DNA from: Gambelia wislizenii
Lineage: Eukaryota > Chordata > Lepidosauria > Squamata > Crotaphytidae
Length of the DNA: 64,000 bases
Direction of reading: 5' to 3'
NCBI GenBank assembly: GCA_030847615.1
Contig: JAUMIR010000005.1
Location: 80,882,492 to 80,946,491 of the forward strand
The translations under genes were made by a program, and so were the position numbers. The notes beneath the pieces are model-generated. The model saw nothing but the letters and a program-made list of their open reading frames with translations, searched no databases and was not told the DNA's origin. This document shows positions 21,581 through 31,763 of the stretch, piece by piece. Each line of letters begins with the position of its first letter. Position 1 is the first letter of the stretch.

Positions 21581-22833
21581 GGAGATTATCAGACGGACCC
21601 TTAGGGTTCGTTTCTGTCCCACTACCCCCCACCTGCCCCACTCCCATTCCTGCCGTGGAATAAAGAAAAAAGTTTTACACACCTACCTTGATTCTGTGAC
21701 AGGAATGGGCTCCCCCCCCCCTTTGCTGCCCAGTTATAAATTCAGCCATCATAAGGCTGCTTTTACGAGTGGGAACTGACATCCCAGCCATTCTTGTGAG
21801 AGAACAGCCAGGTGGCAAATTTAAAAATACCCCCTCCAGCTGTCAAAACTGCAAACCAATCACAGAAACACATTTTAAAAAATAAAAGCTACCCAGGGAG
21901 AGGGGGAAAAAAGTATTTAACTTACCTTGTCGTCCCAATCGCAGCCGGAAGTGTCAAGCAGGGACCTCCCGGTGACATCACATCCAGTTGTTGTCCTGGG
22001 AGCAGAAAGGGGTTCCTGCTCATTCGCCTGTCATTCCGTTATAATAACGGAACAGGCCTCTTATTCACGGATTTTTCCATGAATAAGAGGAAGTGAGAGA
22101 GGAACAGGAGCAGAATGGGAGCATCCCAGGACAGGGACAATGTTGTCTGAGGAGATTTTCACACGGGGCCAAAATGCCCTGTTACTGCCCCGCCACCTCC
22201 TTTCTCATTCCTGCTGTGGAATAATGTAAATATTTCACACACTTACCTTAATTCCGCGGCAGGAACGGGCTCCCCCTCCCCTCACTGGCCAGCCGTAAAT
22301 GCAGCCATCGTAAGGCTGCTTTTATGACCGGCCGTCTGAAACGTTATCACGTTATTGCGTGATAACGACTGGGCGTAAATTTAAAAAATAAAACTCCCCC
22401 AGACATAAAATCAGTTCACCAAGCACAAAAACACACTTTAATTCACACAATCAAAACAGGGAGGGTAAAATAAAGGGTGCCTGGAAGTCCAGATTGTACC
22501 AGGAAGTGCTCAGAATGGACCTCCCGTCCGCGACTGTCATTTTTGAACAGGAACGGGGCTCCTGTTCGCACACTGTGATTGTGTGATAGCGACGGAACAG
22601 GAGGTCGATTCATGATGAAAAATCGTGATTACATTGTTCCAGAACAGTCATGGGAGCAGGATGGATACAGGACAGAACGGGGTCAATGTCATCCGAAAGG
22701 GAAAACCTTTCCCAACCCTGTTCTGTTCCTGCCATGGGATATATAGCCCATGTGAAAGTCTCCTAAAAGGTAAGCCTTTTAGCGATCTCCTGTCGTTCCT
22801 GTCCTGGGATATTTTTACCATCTGATAATCTCC
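21581..22833. mobile_element. Composite non-autonomous DNA transposon with TTA target duplication
   Basis: GGAGATTATCAGACGG at the left and CCATCTGATAATCTCC at the right are inverted, with TTA at 21578-21580 and 22834-22836, as in PIF/Harbinger. Inside are two head-to-tail similar units (from 21581 and from about 22151) sharing CATTCCTGC.GTGGAATAA, CAGCCAT..TAAGGCTGCTTTTA and an AATTTAAAAA block. No transposase frame is present. Confidence 0.6.
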
Positions 22834-22839
22834 TTAGTG

Positions 22840-23905
22840 ACTTTGACAGAGAACATGAAGTGATTGTTCTTATTCAGAATTCACAGTGGGGTTTTCCAAA
22901 TGGTGAAAAAACTCCTCACAGAATGCGAGGAGAATCCTACCTGTCTTAATGGGATCCTGCCTGATTTTGCCATATTGTGAAGGAGGCAGGGGACAAAACT
23001 GGCAAAAACCTCACCAGAAAAGCCTTTGTGGCTTTCCTGGTCTTCCTTGTTATATTGATTTTTACTGTTGTTTTTTTTTTTAAACAGGAAACATTCAAAA
23101 TATAATGTTATTTTTAAAAAATACATATTTTATATCCTGCATTTCTCCTGATATGGGCACCAAGACAGCTAACATAAAACCTTCAATCTGAAGTTGTATA
23201 GTCCAGAGTTCATCCATGTCAATTTGTCATCTCATTCTGTGTTATATGTGTAGCTCCTCTCTGAGTGTTCCATGATAAAGACACAGCAAATGCAGAGGAG
23301 GGAAGGAAGACTTCAGCACCCAGTTCCATTCTCACACCCTCCCGTTGGTTTGCCCTTGGACCAGACCATCCCAATTAGGCGTTGGCAGTCGTGTGTAGGC
23401 TTAAACAAGGCAGTGAGGATTGCTCCGAGCTTGTGAGGTATTTTTACAAATTAATGAGAGAAAGAGAGAGAGAGAGATTTATGGTCTGGTTCTCCAGAGA
23501 ATACTCCACAGGGAGTACAAGCTAGCTAGTTTTACGAACGGTTGTTTTCCATGAGGGAAAGGGGCAGTCACAGAGGGTTGGGTCTAAATGCTGTTTGTGG
23601 TAAAAATGCTATTTCCATCAAAGAATAATGGTTTGTGCCCATGCATTCAGTACCCAAATATCTCAGTAGGTCTCTCTTCTATACCCAAAGCATGACCTAG
23701 AGAAGCAGGCAGGACATCTTTTGTATCTGAGCAGTCTGTAGAAAGGTTAACTCCCACCAGAGGTCCCTCAGGTCATAGTGTTGAAATCTAAAGCTGTACT
23801 TTTGTGTGTTGCTTTCTAGTACTCTCCCTGACCTGAATTTTTATTTTATCAGAATTTTTAATTTAGGACCAATTCACAATTCTAAATCAATAAATGGGGG
23901 GGACA
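22840..23905. other. Intergenic sequence, no recognised feature
   Basis: A short (GA)n tract at about 23458-23476; otherwise nothing recognised. Confidence 0.35.
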
Positions 23906-23910
23906 CCTGT

Positions 23911-24384
23911 GTAGTAGTTCCCCCCCCCCACATCCCTGGTTTCACTTTCCATGGTTTCAGTTACCCATGGTCAACCTCAGTCTAAAAATATTAAATGGAA
24001 AATTCCAGAAATAAACAATTCATAAGTTTTAAATTGAGCACCATTCTGAATAGTGTGATGAGCTCTTGTGTCATCCTCTCTATCCCACCTGGGACATGAA
24101 TCATTCTTTTGTCCATTGTATCTACAGAACCTGTCCATTAGTCACTTAGTAGCCATCTTAGTTATCAGATCGACTGTCATGGTATTGCAGTGCTTGTGTT
24201 TATTATTAGTTATTGTGTGTATTATTGTTGTTAATCTCTTACTGTGCCTAAATTATATATTAATTTTATCATAGGTATGTATAGGGAAAAATATAATATT
24301 TATAGGGTTTGGCACTATCCACGATTTCAGGCATCTACTGGGGGTCTTGAAACATATCCCCTGTGGATAATGGAGGACTACTGT
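23911..24384 (+). mobile_element. Tigger-family DNA transposon, internally deleted
   Basis: The left end is GTAGTAGTTCCCCC and the right end GGAGGACTACTGT. Internal blocks TTAAATGGAAAATTCCAGAA, AACAATTCATAAGTTTTAAA, TAGTCACTTAGTAGCCATCT, GTTATCAGATCGACTGTC and ATCTACTGGGGGTCTTG match, from memory, the non-autonomous Tigger2/3-type elements of mammals. The transposase region is deleted. Confidence 0.75.
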
Positions 24385-24420
24385 GGTTTAAGAGGCATCC
24401 CACCCACCAATTTGTATTTA

Positions 24421-24648
24421 CAGTTGGCCCTCCATTTCCATGGGTTCTGCATCCATGGATTCAACCAACCACAGCTCAAAAATATTCGGGGAGTGGGAAT
24501 TCCAAAAAGCACACCTTGCTGTTCACTATTTTATATAAGGGAGACCATTTTACTATGCCATTGTATATAATGGGACTCAAACGTCCACAGATTTTAGTAT
24601 CCACGCGGGCTCCAGGAACCAAATGCCAACAGATACCAAGGCCCACTG
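24421..24648 (+). mobile_element. Tigger-type MITE, MER2-like
   Basis: CAGTTGGCCCTCCATTTCC and CCAAGGCCCACTG are inverted ends with TA flanks. ATGGATTCAACCAACCACAG and AAAAATATTCGGGG resemble mammalian MER2. Confidence 0.75.
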
Positions 24649-24654
24649 TATTTC

Positions 24655-24890
24655 TGTTGTTGTTGTTGTTGTGTGCCTTCAAGTCATTTCTGACTTATGG
24701 TGACCATAAGGCAAATCTGTCACTGGGATTTCTTGGCAAGATTTGTTCAGAGGGAATTCCCTTAGCCTTCCTCTGAGGCTAAGAGAGTGTGACTTCTCCA
24801 AGGTTCACCCAGTAGTTTTCCATGGCTGAATGGGGATTTGAACCCTGGTTTCCAAAGTCAAACCACTACACAATGCTGGCTCTCATTTCT
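24655..24890 (-). mobile_element. tRNA-derived SINE with BovB-like tail
   Basis: Inverted copy: (TTG)n, TGTGTGCCTTCAAGTCATTT, CTTATGGTGACCATAAGG, then GATTTGAACCCTGG (B box) and CACTACACAATGCTGGC. Confidence 0.85.
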
Positions 24891-24964
24891 GTACAGGTCC
24901 CTAATAATCTGAGGCCCTAAAATGTACTTTACTTGGCTTGCACACCCCTCTGGCATTGTGCACA

Positions 24965-25090
24965 ATGAACCACTGTCAGGGATTGCCAGATTCTGTTGGA
25001 CTACAGTTTTCATTAGCTTTAGTCAACATAGCTAATTATGAGAGACAATGGACATTGCAATCCAACAACAACTGGAGGGCCAAATGTTCT
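24965..25090. mobile_element. Palindromic MITE
   Basis: TGTTGGACTACAGTTTTC pairs with GCAATCCAACAACAACTGGA. Confidence 0.5.
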
Positions 25091-25144
25091 TCTAGCCCTC
25101 ATCAACATCCATTACAAGTAAGATTTCACACAACAACAACCTTT

Positions 25145-25300
25145 TAATCTTATTGTGTTTAATGTCTTTTTATGTGGGAGGGTGGGGGTGGGTGGTGTTT
25201 TTAGTCATTATTATAATGTTTTAATTGTTGGAAGCCGCCCCGATTGTTTTTAGCAGAGGGGCGGGGTATAAATAAATTTTATTATTATATTATTATTAAG
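25145..25300 (+). mobile_element. LINE 3'-end-like repeat
   Basis: GGAAGCCGCCCCGATTGTTT and GAGGGGCGGGGTATAAATAA, then an (ATT)-rich tail, as at 14870-15110. Confidence 0.5.
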
Positions 25301-25382
25301 GCTAGAAACACTTGTATCACATCTTATGCCATATATGTGGGATGTGATGTGGCATTCACACATACAATATTATAAATGATTA

Positions 25383-25602
25383 TTGTTGTGTGCTTGCAAG
25401 TCATTTCAGACTTATGGTGATCCTAAAGTGAACCTATCACAGGGTTTTCTTGGCAAGATTTGTTCAGACGGGGTTGACCTTTGCCTTTCTGTGACTTGCC
25501 CAAGGTCACCCAATGGGTTTCCATGGCCAAGGGGAAATTTGAAACCTGGTCTCCAGAGTCGTAGTCCAGAGCTCAAACCACTATACTAAGCTGGATCTTG
25601 AT
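25383..25602 (-). mobile_element. tRNA-derived SINE with BovB-like tail
   Basis: TTGTGTGCTTGCAAGTCATT, CTTATGGTGATCC, TTGCCCAAGGTCACCCAATG, and AACCTGGTCTCCAGAGTCGT before CACTATACTAAGCTGG. Confidence 0.85.
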
Positions 25603-25732
25603 AATCAATGGACGCTTCTGTAAATTAAAATTGGTCTTCTAGATGCACCAGGGTTAGGAAGGATTCAAATGAAGAAGACCAAAAAAAAAAAATTCAATTA
25701 CACATTTTATATTTGATTAGGATAAGGGGCCC

Positions 25733-25930
25733 TTTCACACTACATAATTATAGCACTATAATTCCACTTTAACTGCCATGGATGCATCCTATGAAATCCT
25801 GGTATTTGCAGAATTCTCAGCCAGAAAGTTCTACTGCCTCACTAGACCCCTGATCCCAGGATGCATTAAGATTCAGCCAGGGCAGTTACAGTGGAATCAT
25901 AGCGCTGTTTGTGTGTAGTGTGAAAGGGCC
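25733..25930. mobile_element. Palindromic hAT-like MITE
   Basis: GGCCCTTTCACACTACATAA and GTGTAGTGTGAAAGGGCC are inverted. AATTCCACTTTAACTGCCAT pairs with GGGCAGTTACAGTGGAAT. Confidence 0.7.
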
Positions 25931-27519
25931 TAACTATCCCTGTTTAACATCTGTTAAAATGCACAGCAAATGCAGTACAACTGCAGAGCTACCTTTTATT
26001 TAGGGAAGTCTCATATTAATTAGCTGACTTGCCTGTGAGAATTAGCCTCCATGGATCAAATAGCTAGTGTTGCTAGGTTTTCAAAATAGCAATAACGGAC
26101 AGCCAAGATTCATGACATGCAGGGTTGACAGTCTGGAAGTAGCTATGAACATGTTTGTATTCTACCTAGATACCAAATGAAAGTATTGATTTCCATTAAC
26201 TTAGCCACATATCTCTCTGTAAAATTAACATATGTCTAAATTCATAACTTACAGATACTCACTTTTCTGTCTTTATGAAGGGTCCACAACAAAAAAATAG
26301 AGGATTTTAAAAAACATATCATTCAGTCTATATGAAGGAAAAAAGCTTTCTAACCCTCAAATAGGGAACATCCTTTATAAAAAGGAATGCTTGCCTGCTT
26401 GATAAAAGACGGGTTCTGGTCCTCAAATAAGAGACAGCCCTACAAACAGCACAGACAGGGCTTTCAGAACACCTTCCTTCAAACATAATGCATCCAAAAT
26501 TGGGAAAAGATGGTCCTCTTGTCTTGTTCAGTAAAACTTGCTAGTTTAGTTTCTAGAGTGATTTGTAAATGCGTGTTCGCAACAATTACCAAAGCTATGG
26601 GAAGGTCAAATCCACTAAAATTCTCTGCCCTGCAAAGTGAATGTAAATTTTAAAAAATGAAATAAATTTTGTCAGCACATATCCTTTCTAATCTTTTTCA
26701 ATTTTCCTCATCCTCTCGGACTCTATCCCAAAATTTTCCCTTGCTTCTATGCAACATCTTTTTGTAACACTTTCTTTGAGATAGTTGCCTTCTCAAGCCC
26801 TTTCTCAAGCTTCTCAAGCCCTTTCATCTATCTTTCCTATCTTCCTTCTCCCACCCCGTTTCTGAAGCTTGCTGGTTGGCCATCTGGAGCACTTGTGTAT
26901 GTCAGTCAATCACTATCACCACCACTAATATATATACTTAATGCATTTTAATAGAAATGGCTACCCAAAGTTGTGGATCCATGCACAGAAGCAGCCTGAC
27001 ATGCAGAGATTTATTATACTGCTTGTGCTAGAAGCACAGCATGTACTGTAGGGTGACATGGCCAGTGCAACACCTGATAATAATAACAATGATAATGATG
27101 ATATATAGGTTTAGTGCTTGCTACAAGAATTGCAGAAATGGTGGCTTGGTATATTCTCTTTCCCCCTCTCCTCTTTATCTCTTCTCAATGAGAAAGACAC
27201 CTTCTAGTGTATTTAACCATGTCTGTATTGGAGTGGTTCTGTGCAATCTAAAAAGAATGAAAAGTGCCTAAGAGTAGATTCGAATCTATACTCAAAAGCC
27301 ATCATAGCTCTTCCAACACTTCACAATGTCCATGGAGCAACACATCTTTCCATGCTCTCCTTTGTCATGATTCCTGTACAATGTCAAAAATCCTATAAAG
27401 CTGAAAGAAGGCAGCTCCTTCCCACACTTAAATCGTTCTAGGAGGGTGGTATGAGGAGTAGTCATATGCCTTTTCCATGTGGCCTATGGCTTCCAAAGTG
27501 ATAAATTGCTAAGTAATAC
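25931..27519. other. Intergenic AT-rich sequence
   Basis: Frames at 27041-27271 and 27241-27441 lack domains. Nothing recognised. Confidence 0.35.
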
Positions 27520-27728
27520 CAGAAAGCCTGTGTGGTATAGTGGTTTGAGGGTTCAAATTCCTGCTCAGCCATGGAAACCCACTGGGTGACCTTAAGCAAG
27601 TCACTCACTCTCAGTCTGGCAGGAAGGCAATGGCACCCCCCTCTGAACACATCTTGCCAAGAAAACCCTGTGATAGGTTCACTTTAGGGTTGCCATAAGT
27701 TGGAAACAATTTGAAGGCACACAACTTC
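27520..27728 (+). mobile_element. tRNA-derived SINE with internal deletion
   Basis: GTATAGTGGTTTGAG runs directly into GGTTCAAATTCCTG. The bases usually lying between A and B boxes are missing, so the pol III promoter spacing is shortened. The tail GGGTTGCCATAAGTTGGAAA with TTGAAGGCACACAAC is intact. Confidence 0.8.
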
Positions 27729-27744
27729 ATAATCAAATGACCTG

Positions 27745-28552
27745 GATAGACGGGAGAGCTGGGCCAAAGCTAACAAAATGAAATTCAATACGGAGAAATG
27801 TAAGGTTAGGGTGGAAAAATGAAATGCATAGATATAGGATGGGGGAGACCTGGCTGAACAAGACTATGTGCGAAAGGGATCTAGGAGTCCTAGTAGACCA
27901 CAAATTGAACATGAGTCAACAGTGTGATGCGGCAGCTAAAAAAGGCCAATGTGATTTTGGGCTGCATCAATAGAAGTATAGTGTCTAGATCAAGGGAAGT
28001 AATAGTGCCGCTCTATTCTGCCTTGTTCAGGCATCACCTAGAATACTGTGTCCTGTTCTGGGCACCACAATTCAAAAAGGATATTGACAAATTGGAGCAT
28101 GTCCAGAGGAGGGCAACTAAAATGGTGAAAGGTCTGGAAACCATGCCTCATGAGGACAGACTTGGGGAGCTGGGTATGTTTAGCCTGGAAAAAAGACAGT
28201 TAAGAGGCGATATGATAGCCCTGTTTAGGTATTTGAAGGGGTGTCACGTTGAGGATAGAGCAGGCTTGTTTTCTGCTGCTCCAGAGACTGGAACACGGAG
28301 CAATGGATGCAAGCTCCAGGAACAGAGATTCCACCTCAACATTAGGAGGAACTTTTTGACAGTAAGAGCTGTTTGGCAGTGGAACACACTCCCTCGGAGC
28401 GTGGTGGGGTCTTCTTCCTTGGAGGTCTTTAAACAGAAGCTGGATGGCCATCTGTTGGGGATGTTTTGATTGTGATTTCCTGCGTGGCAGGGGGTTGGAC
28501 TGGATGGACCTTGTGGTCTCTTCCAACTCTACAATTCTATGATTCTATGAAA
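27745..28552 (+). mobile_element. CR1 LINE, 5'-truncated
   Basis: Carries the C-terminal part of ORF2. An open frame at 27924-28469 includes [40 protein letters not shown] and [20 protein letters not shown]. It ends in GGATGGACCTTGTGGTCTC and ATTCTATGATTCTATGA. Confidence 0.9.
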
Positions 28553-28559
28553 TTATAAT

Positions 28560-29880
28560 CTTTTCCCTTTCAATATTTTATTCCTTGTATATGAGATAAG
28601 AGGACACTTGAACATAGAGTTGCACATCTGTCTTCTGTGGATACAGTTGTGGGCATAGCAATACAAAACATATGCACATGTATCAACATGTTTTGAAATA
28701 TATTGTTGGTCAGTGTGCACCTGTACTGCTGGACAAACAACAGTCTTATAACACCAAAGTGACCAAAGCTGTCTCTGTTCCACAACCAGGTCTGAAACCA
28801 GAAACTGAAATGGATCTGGTAACCTCTTCTAGCCTGGGTCCCTCCAGAGTTTGTGGTCTACAGCTCACATTGTATCTGATCATTGTTCTGGTGTAACTTC
28901 AAAACATCCTGAGAATGGAGTGGCTAGGTACAGGGCGGAAAAAGAATGATAGAATGTGCAGTTAGATAGCAACAAGATGCAAAAAAGTATCATCTATGAC
29001 AAGTCAGTTACAACTTAATATGTGGAAAATAAGCACTGTGATAATTCGTAACTGCAGTAAAGTGATAACACAATTATCTTAACATGGCTGAGTGAATTAA
29101 CATCTGTAATGGGTCAGAGGTCATGCCAAGTAGATGTCATATGTTTCTTTCCGCACACCCACACCACCAAAGCACTGTGAAGAAAAATTAATGTTTACTG
29201 CCATATTTAGAATCACTAATTCATGTAAAAGAGTTAAAAAAAAAAACCACAGTGAACTGAATGACCTTCCTGGAATTTGAGCAGCGACATCTGTTAGCAA
29301 CTTGTGAGAGGGCAGGGATTTCTGGGACTGTATAATTTCCTTTTTTTTTTTTTTTCATGGCTGAGCTTTTCACATGTTTTGTTTTTTGGCATGCACTTGG
29401 ACACAAAATATGTGGATGGGGGAAAACCTGTGCAGTTGAAAAGCTGATAGATGTGCAACTGGGAAAATGACAGCAAAGTAGACACGTTATGCGTGGAGAT
29501 AGGACATTAGAAAAGAAAATATAAAACAAAGTGAGTGTTGCAGAAACCGTTGGAGAAGATTTAAAATCATACAGAAACTTCTGGAAAAGGTTTAAAAGCA
29601 TGTCAGGATAATTAGGAGAAATACTGCTTGAAAGGTACCGATGCTGGCAGCATAGGTTTGATGAGGCAGCAACGCATAGATGGATAACTTTTGTTTCTGA
29701 ACTATGGCAGATAACTCATAAATGCATTGTTGTAGTAAACAACTACGGACTCTTAAGGGAAGTCACTGCTAATCCTCGGTGTAAGCAAGTAGCAAAATAA
29801 GGTAGGTATCTAATTTCTATTCTTCTTGTTCTGTTTTAAATATGGGGTGTTATATTATGTGGGTACAGTACATTTAAAAG
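28560..29880. other. Intergenic sequence, no recognised feature
   Basis: Poly(T) at 29339-29356. Short frames only. Confidence 0.35.
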
Positions 29881-29888
29881 CTCTACTC

Positions 29889-30864
29889 CAGTGGTTTTTA
29901 AACTGTGGTCTGGGGACACCCAGAGGTCTGCAATGTCCTCATAGGGTGTCTGTGAAGGCTTGAAGGCTGTTTGGCCCAAATCCCCTTTCTGCAGTAGAGT
30001 GGCCACATGACAGGAGCCAAGGTAAAGGCTGGTTGGCTTGGCCTGCACATTGCCATTCATTCTGCTCCAGCCACAAATATGCAGGAAGAAGCAAGAGAAA
30101 AGTATTCCCTTCCCCTCCAGTGCCTCTGAGGGAAGGCTGCATGGATGGTGTAATTGTACAGTTGTCCCTCCATATTCCTTGGGATTTGGTTCCAGGAACC
30201 CTCGTGGATACCAAAATACTCAAGTCCCATTACATGCAATGGCATAGCAAAATGGTGTCCCTTATACAAGATGGCAAAATCAAGGTTTGCTTTTTGGATT
30301 ATTTTTTAAAGAATATTTTCAAGCTGTAAATACAGTACAGTTGTCCCTCCGTATCCACGGATTTGGTGTCCACAGTTTTAAGTATTCATGGCCTGAAAAT
30401 ATTATTTTCAAGCTGTAAATACAGTACAGTTGTCCCTCCGTATCCACGGATTTGGTGTCCACAGTTTTAAGTATTCATGGCTTGAAAATATTCTTTAAAA
30501 AATAATAATCCCAAAAGCAAACCTTGATTTTGCCATCTTATATACGGGACACCATTTTGCTATGCCATTGCATACAATGGGACTTCAGTATTCACGGATT
30601 TTGGTATCCACGGGGGGGGGGAGGTCCTGGAACCAAACCCCAGCAAATCTGAAGGGACAACTGATACTTAAATCCGTGGATACCAAATCCGTGGATACGG
30701 AGGGACAACTGTATTATTATCAGTCGTGGTTATTGTTGTTTCTATTGTTGCTGTTGTTATTATGACTATTATGACTATTATTGTTGTTGTTGTTATGGTT
30801 TTAAATCTCGAGTTAAGTCTTAGGGTTCACGGGTCCCTGGTAAAGAAAAGGTTAAGCGCCACTG
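29889..30864. mobile_element. hAT-type element with nested Tigger MITEs, abutting the WDR17 CpG island
   Basis: The left end CAGTGGTTTTTAAACTG and right end GGTTAAGCGCCACTG are inverted and flanked by CTCTACTC (29881-29888) and CTCTGCTC (30865-30872), a 7/8 match to an 8-bp duplication. The element is split by Tigger copies at 30159-30711. Confidence 0.7.
30159..30711 (+). mobile_element. Tigger-type MITE containing an inverted copy of the same family
   Basis: The outer copy starts CAGTTGTCCCTCCATATTC at 30159 and ends GGAGGGACAACTG at 30711. It is interrupted at about 30333-30664 by a copy in the opposite orientation. An 89-base segment (30315-30403) is repeated directly at 30404-30492. Confidence 0.75.
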
Positions 30865-30933
30865 CTCTGCTCCATAAAACAGAACGTTGCTTTCCTTCCA
30901 GGCCTTCACCCCTCCCTCTCCCTCAGCGCTCTC

Positions 30934-30947
30934 GTTACCATGGCAAT
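30934..30947. promoter_or_regulatory. RFX X-box
   Basis: GTTACC-AT-GGCAAT is an inverted pair of RFX half-sites, matching GTNRCC/RGYAAC at 11 of 12 positions. It sits about 50 bases upstream of the CRE in the same CpG island. Binding is inferred from motif only. Confidence 0.55.
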
Positions 30948-30987
30948 TCATCCTGCCTGGCTCCACCAATCCCCTGACGGCCTTCTC

Positions 30988-30999
30988 GGTGACGTCACC
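30988..30999. promoter_or_regulatory. Palindromic CRE (CREB/ATF site)
   Basis: GGTGACGTCACC contains the full palindromic TGACGTCA core, 18 bases downstream of a CCAAT box, in a CpG island at the expected WDR17 promoter. Confidence 0.6.
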
Positions 31000-31049
31000 C
31001 ACACAGGGCTTTCCTCCTCCCCTCGAGCGAGGGAGCGAGCGAGCGAGCT

Positions 31050-31241
31050 CGGGCGGTGGGATCTGACAGCAGCCATCATCCGCGCGAGGCGGGGAAGCGG
31101 AGGCGGGCCCCAATGGTTGCCGTGGAGACGAGGTTACCTCTTGCTTGCCTGGCTCTTCGCAGCTCCGTCGGTCTTCAGGCGCGCTGCCTGCGAGGAGGAC
31201 TCCAGTGACGGCCGCCAACCACAGCGCCTCGCTACGGGCAG
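31050..31241 (+). other. WDR17: Putative WDR17 exon 1 (5' UTR)
   Basis: GC-rich, CpG-dense sequence downstream of the promoter motifs ends in a strong donor, GGGCAG|GTAGGG, with GT at 31242. Exon 2 starts only six bases before the ATG, so at least one upstream non-coding exon is required, and this is the only CpG island between the GPM6A island and exon 2. The transcription start is not visible; 31050 is a guess. If transcripts begin before 31113 the leader carries a 31-codon upstream ORF (31113-31208). The resulting intron 1 would be about 29.3 kb. Assignment to WDR17 rests on position and strand rather than on coding sequence. Confidence 0.55.
31113..31208 (+). other. Candidate upstream ORF in WDR17 leader
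   Basis: ATG at 31113 with 31 sense codons and TGA at 31206-31208, inside the putative exon 1. It matters only if transcription starts upstream of 31113. No domain; the peptide is probably not functional as such. Confidence 0.3.
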
Positions 31242-31421
31242 GTAGGGAGCAAAGGCAAGGAGGGGAGGGAAGGAGCAGCAGCGAGGGACTGAGACAGCCC
31301 TGTGTTGTGTAGGAGGCAGGTGTGGGGAGAAGGAATAAAGCTGTAGAAGTCACATTTATGAGGAATATTGTGTGTGTGTGAACGAGTGTGACTTGTACCC
31401 CTTGGGTTAGAAAGGGAATTA

Positions 31422-31650
31422 CAGTTCTCCCTTCATATTCGCTGGGGTTTGGTTCCAGGACCCCCCCCCCTGTGGATACCAAAATCCGCGAATACTCAAG
31501 TCTCATGATATGCAATAACATAGCAAAATGGTGTTCCTTATATAAGATGGCAAAATCAAGGTTTGCTTTTGGGATTATTATTGTGGTTTTTTTTTAAATA
31601 ATATTTTCAAGCCCTGAATACTTAAATCCGTGGATACGGAGGGACAACTG
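31422..31650 (+). mobile_element. Tigger-type MITE (CAGTTGTCCCT family)
   Basis: CAGTTCTCCCTTCATATTC to GAGGGACAACTG with TA flanks. Confidence 0.8.
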
Positions 31651-31763
31651 TAAATCTCTTTATTATCCCTGATTAGAGTCCCTCACGAATGCTAGGGTGA
31701 AACAAGGGGATGGGAAAGGAGGAGTCGGATCTGACAGGGCATTGTCTCAGCTCTTTAATTTTA

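Larger units (their letters stand above)
30866..31310 (+). promoter_or_regulatory. CpG-island promoter, probably of WDR17
   Basis: CpG-rich block directly after the end of a hAT element. It contains an RFX-type X-box GTTACCATGGCAAT (30934-30947), a CCAAT box (30966-30970), a palindromic CRE GGTGACGTCACC (30988-30999), CGAG repeats near 31025-31048, and a weaker X-box-like site GTTGCCGTGGAGAC at 31115-31128. No TATA box is evident. The combination of X-box, CCAAT and CRE is common at promoters of ciliary and testis-expressed genes and would fit WDR17. The first X-box half-site matches fully and the second lacks only the final C. Confidence 0.7.

Noticed and set aside
21781..22096. A 94-codon frame
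   Set aside because: It lies wholly inside the TTA-flanked non-autonomous transposon and has no transposase motif.
30820..31521. A 233-codon minus-strand frame across the WDR17 promoter
   Set aside because: It crosses a hAT end, the CpG island and part of a Tigger MITE, so it is a composite of unrelated DNA and not a gene.
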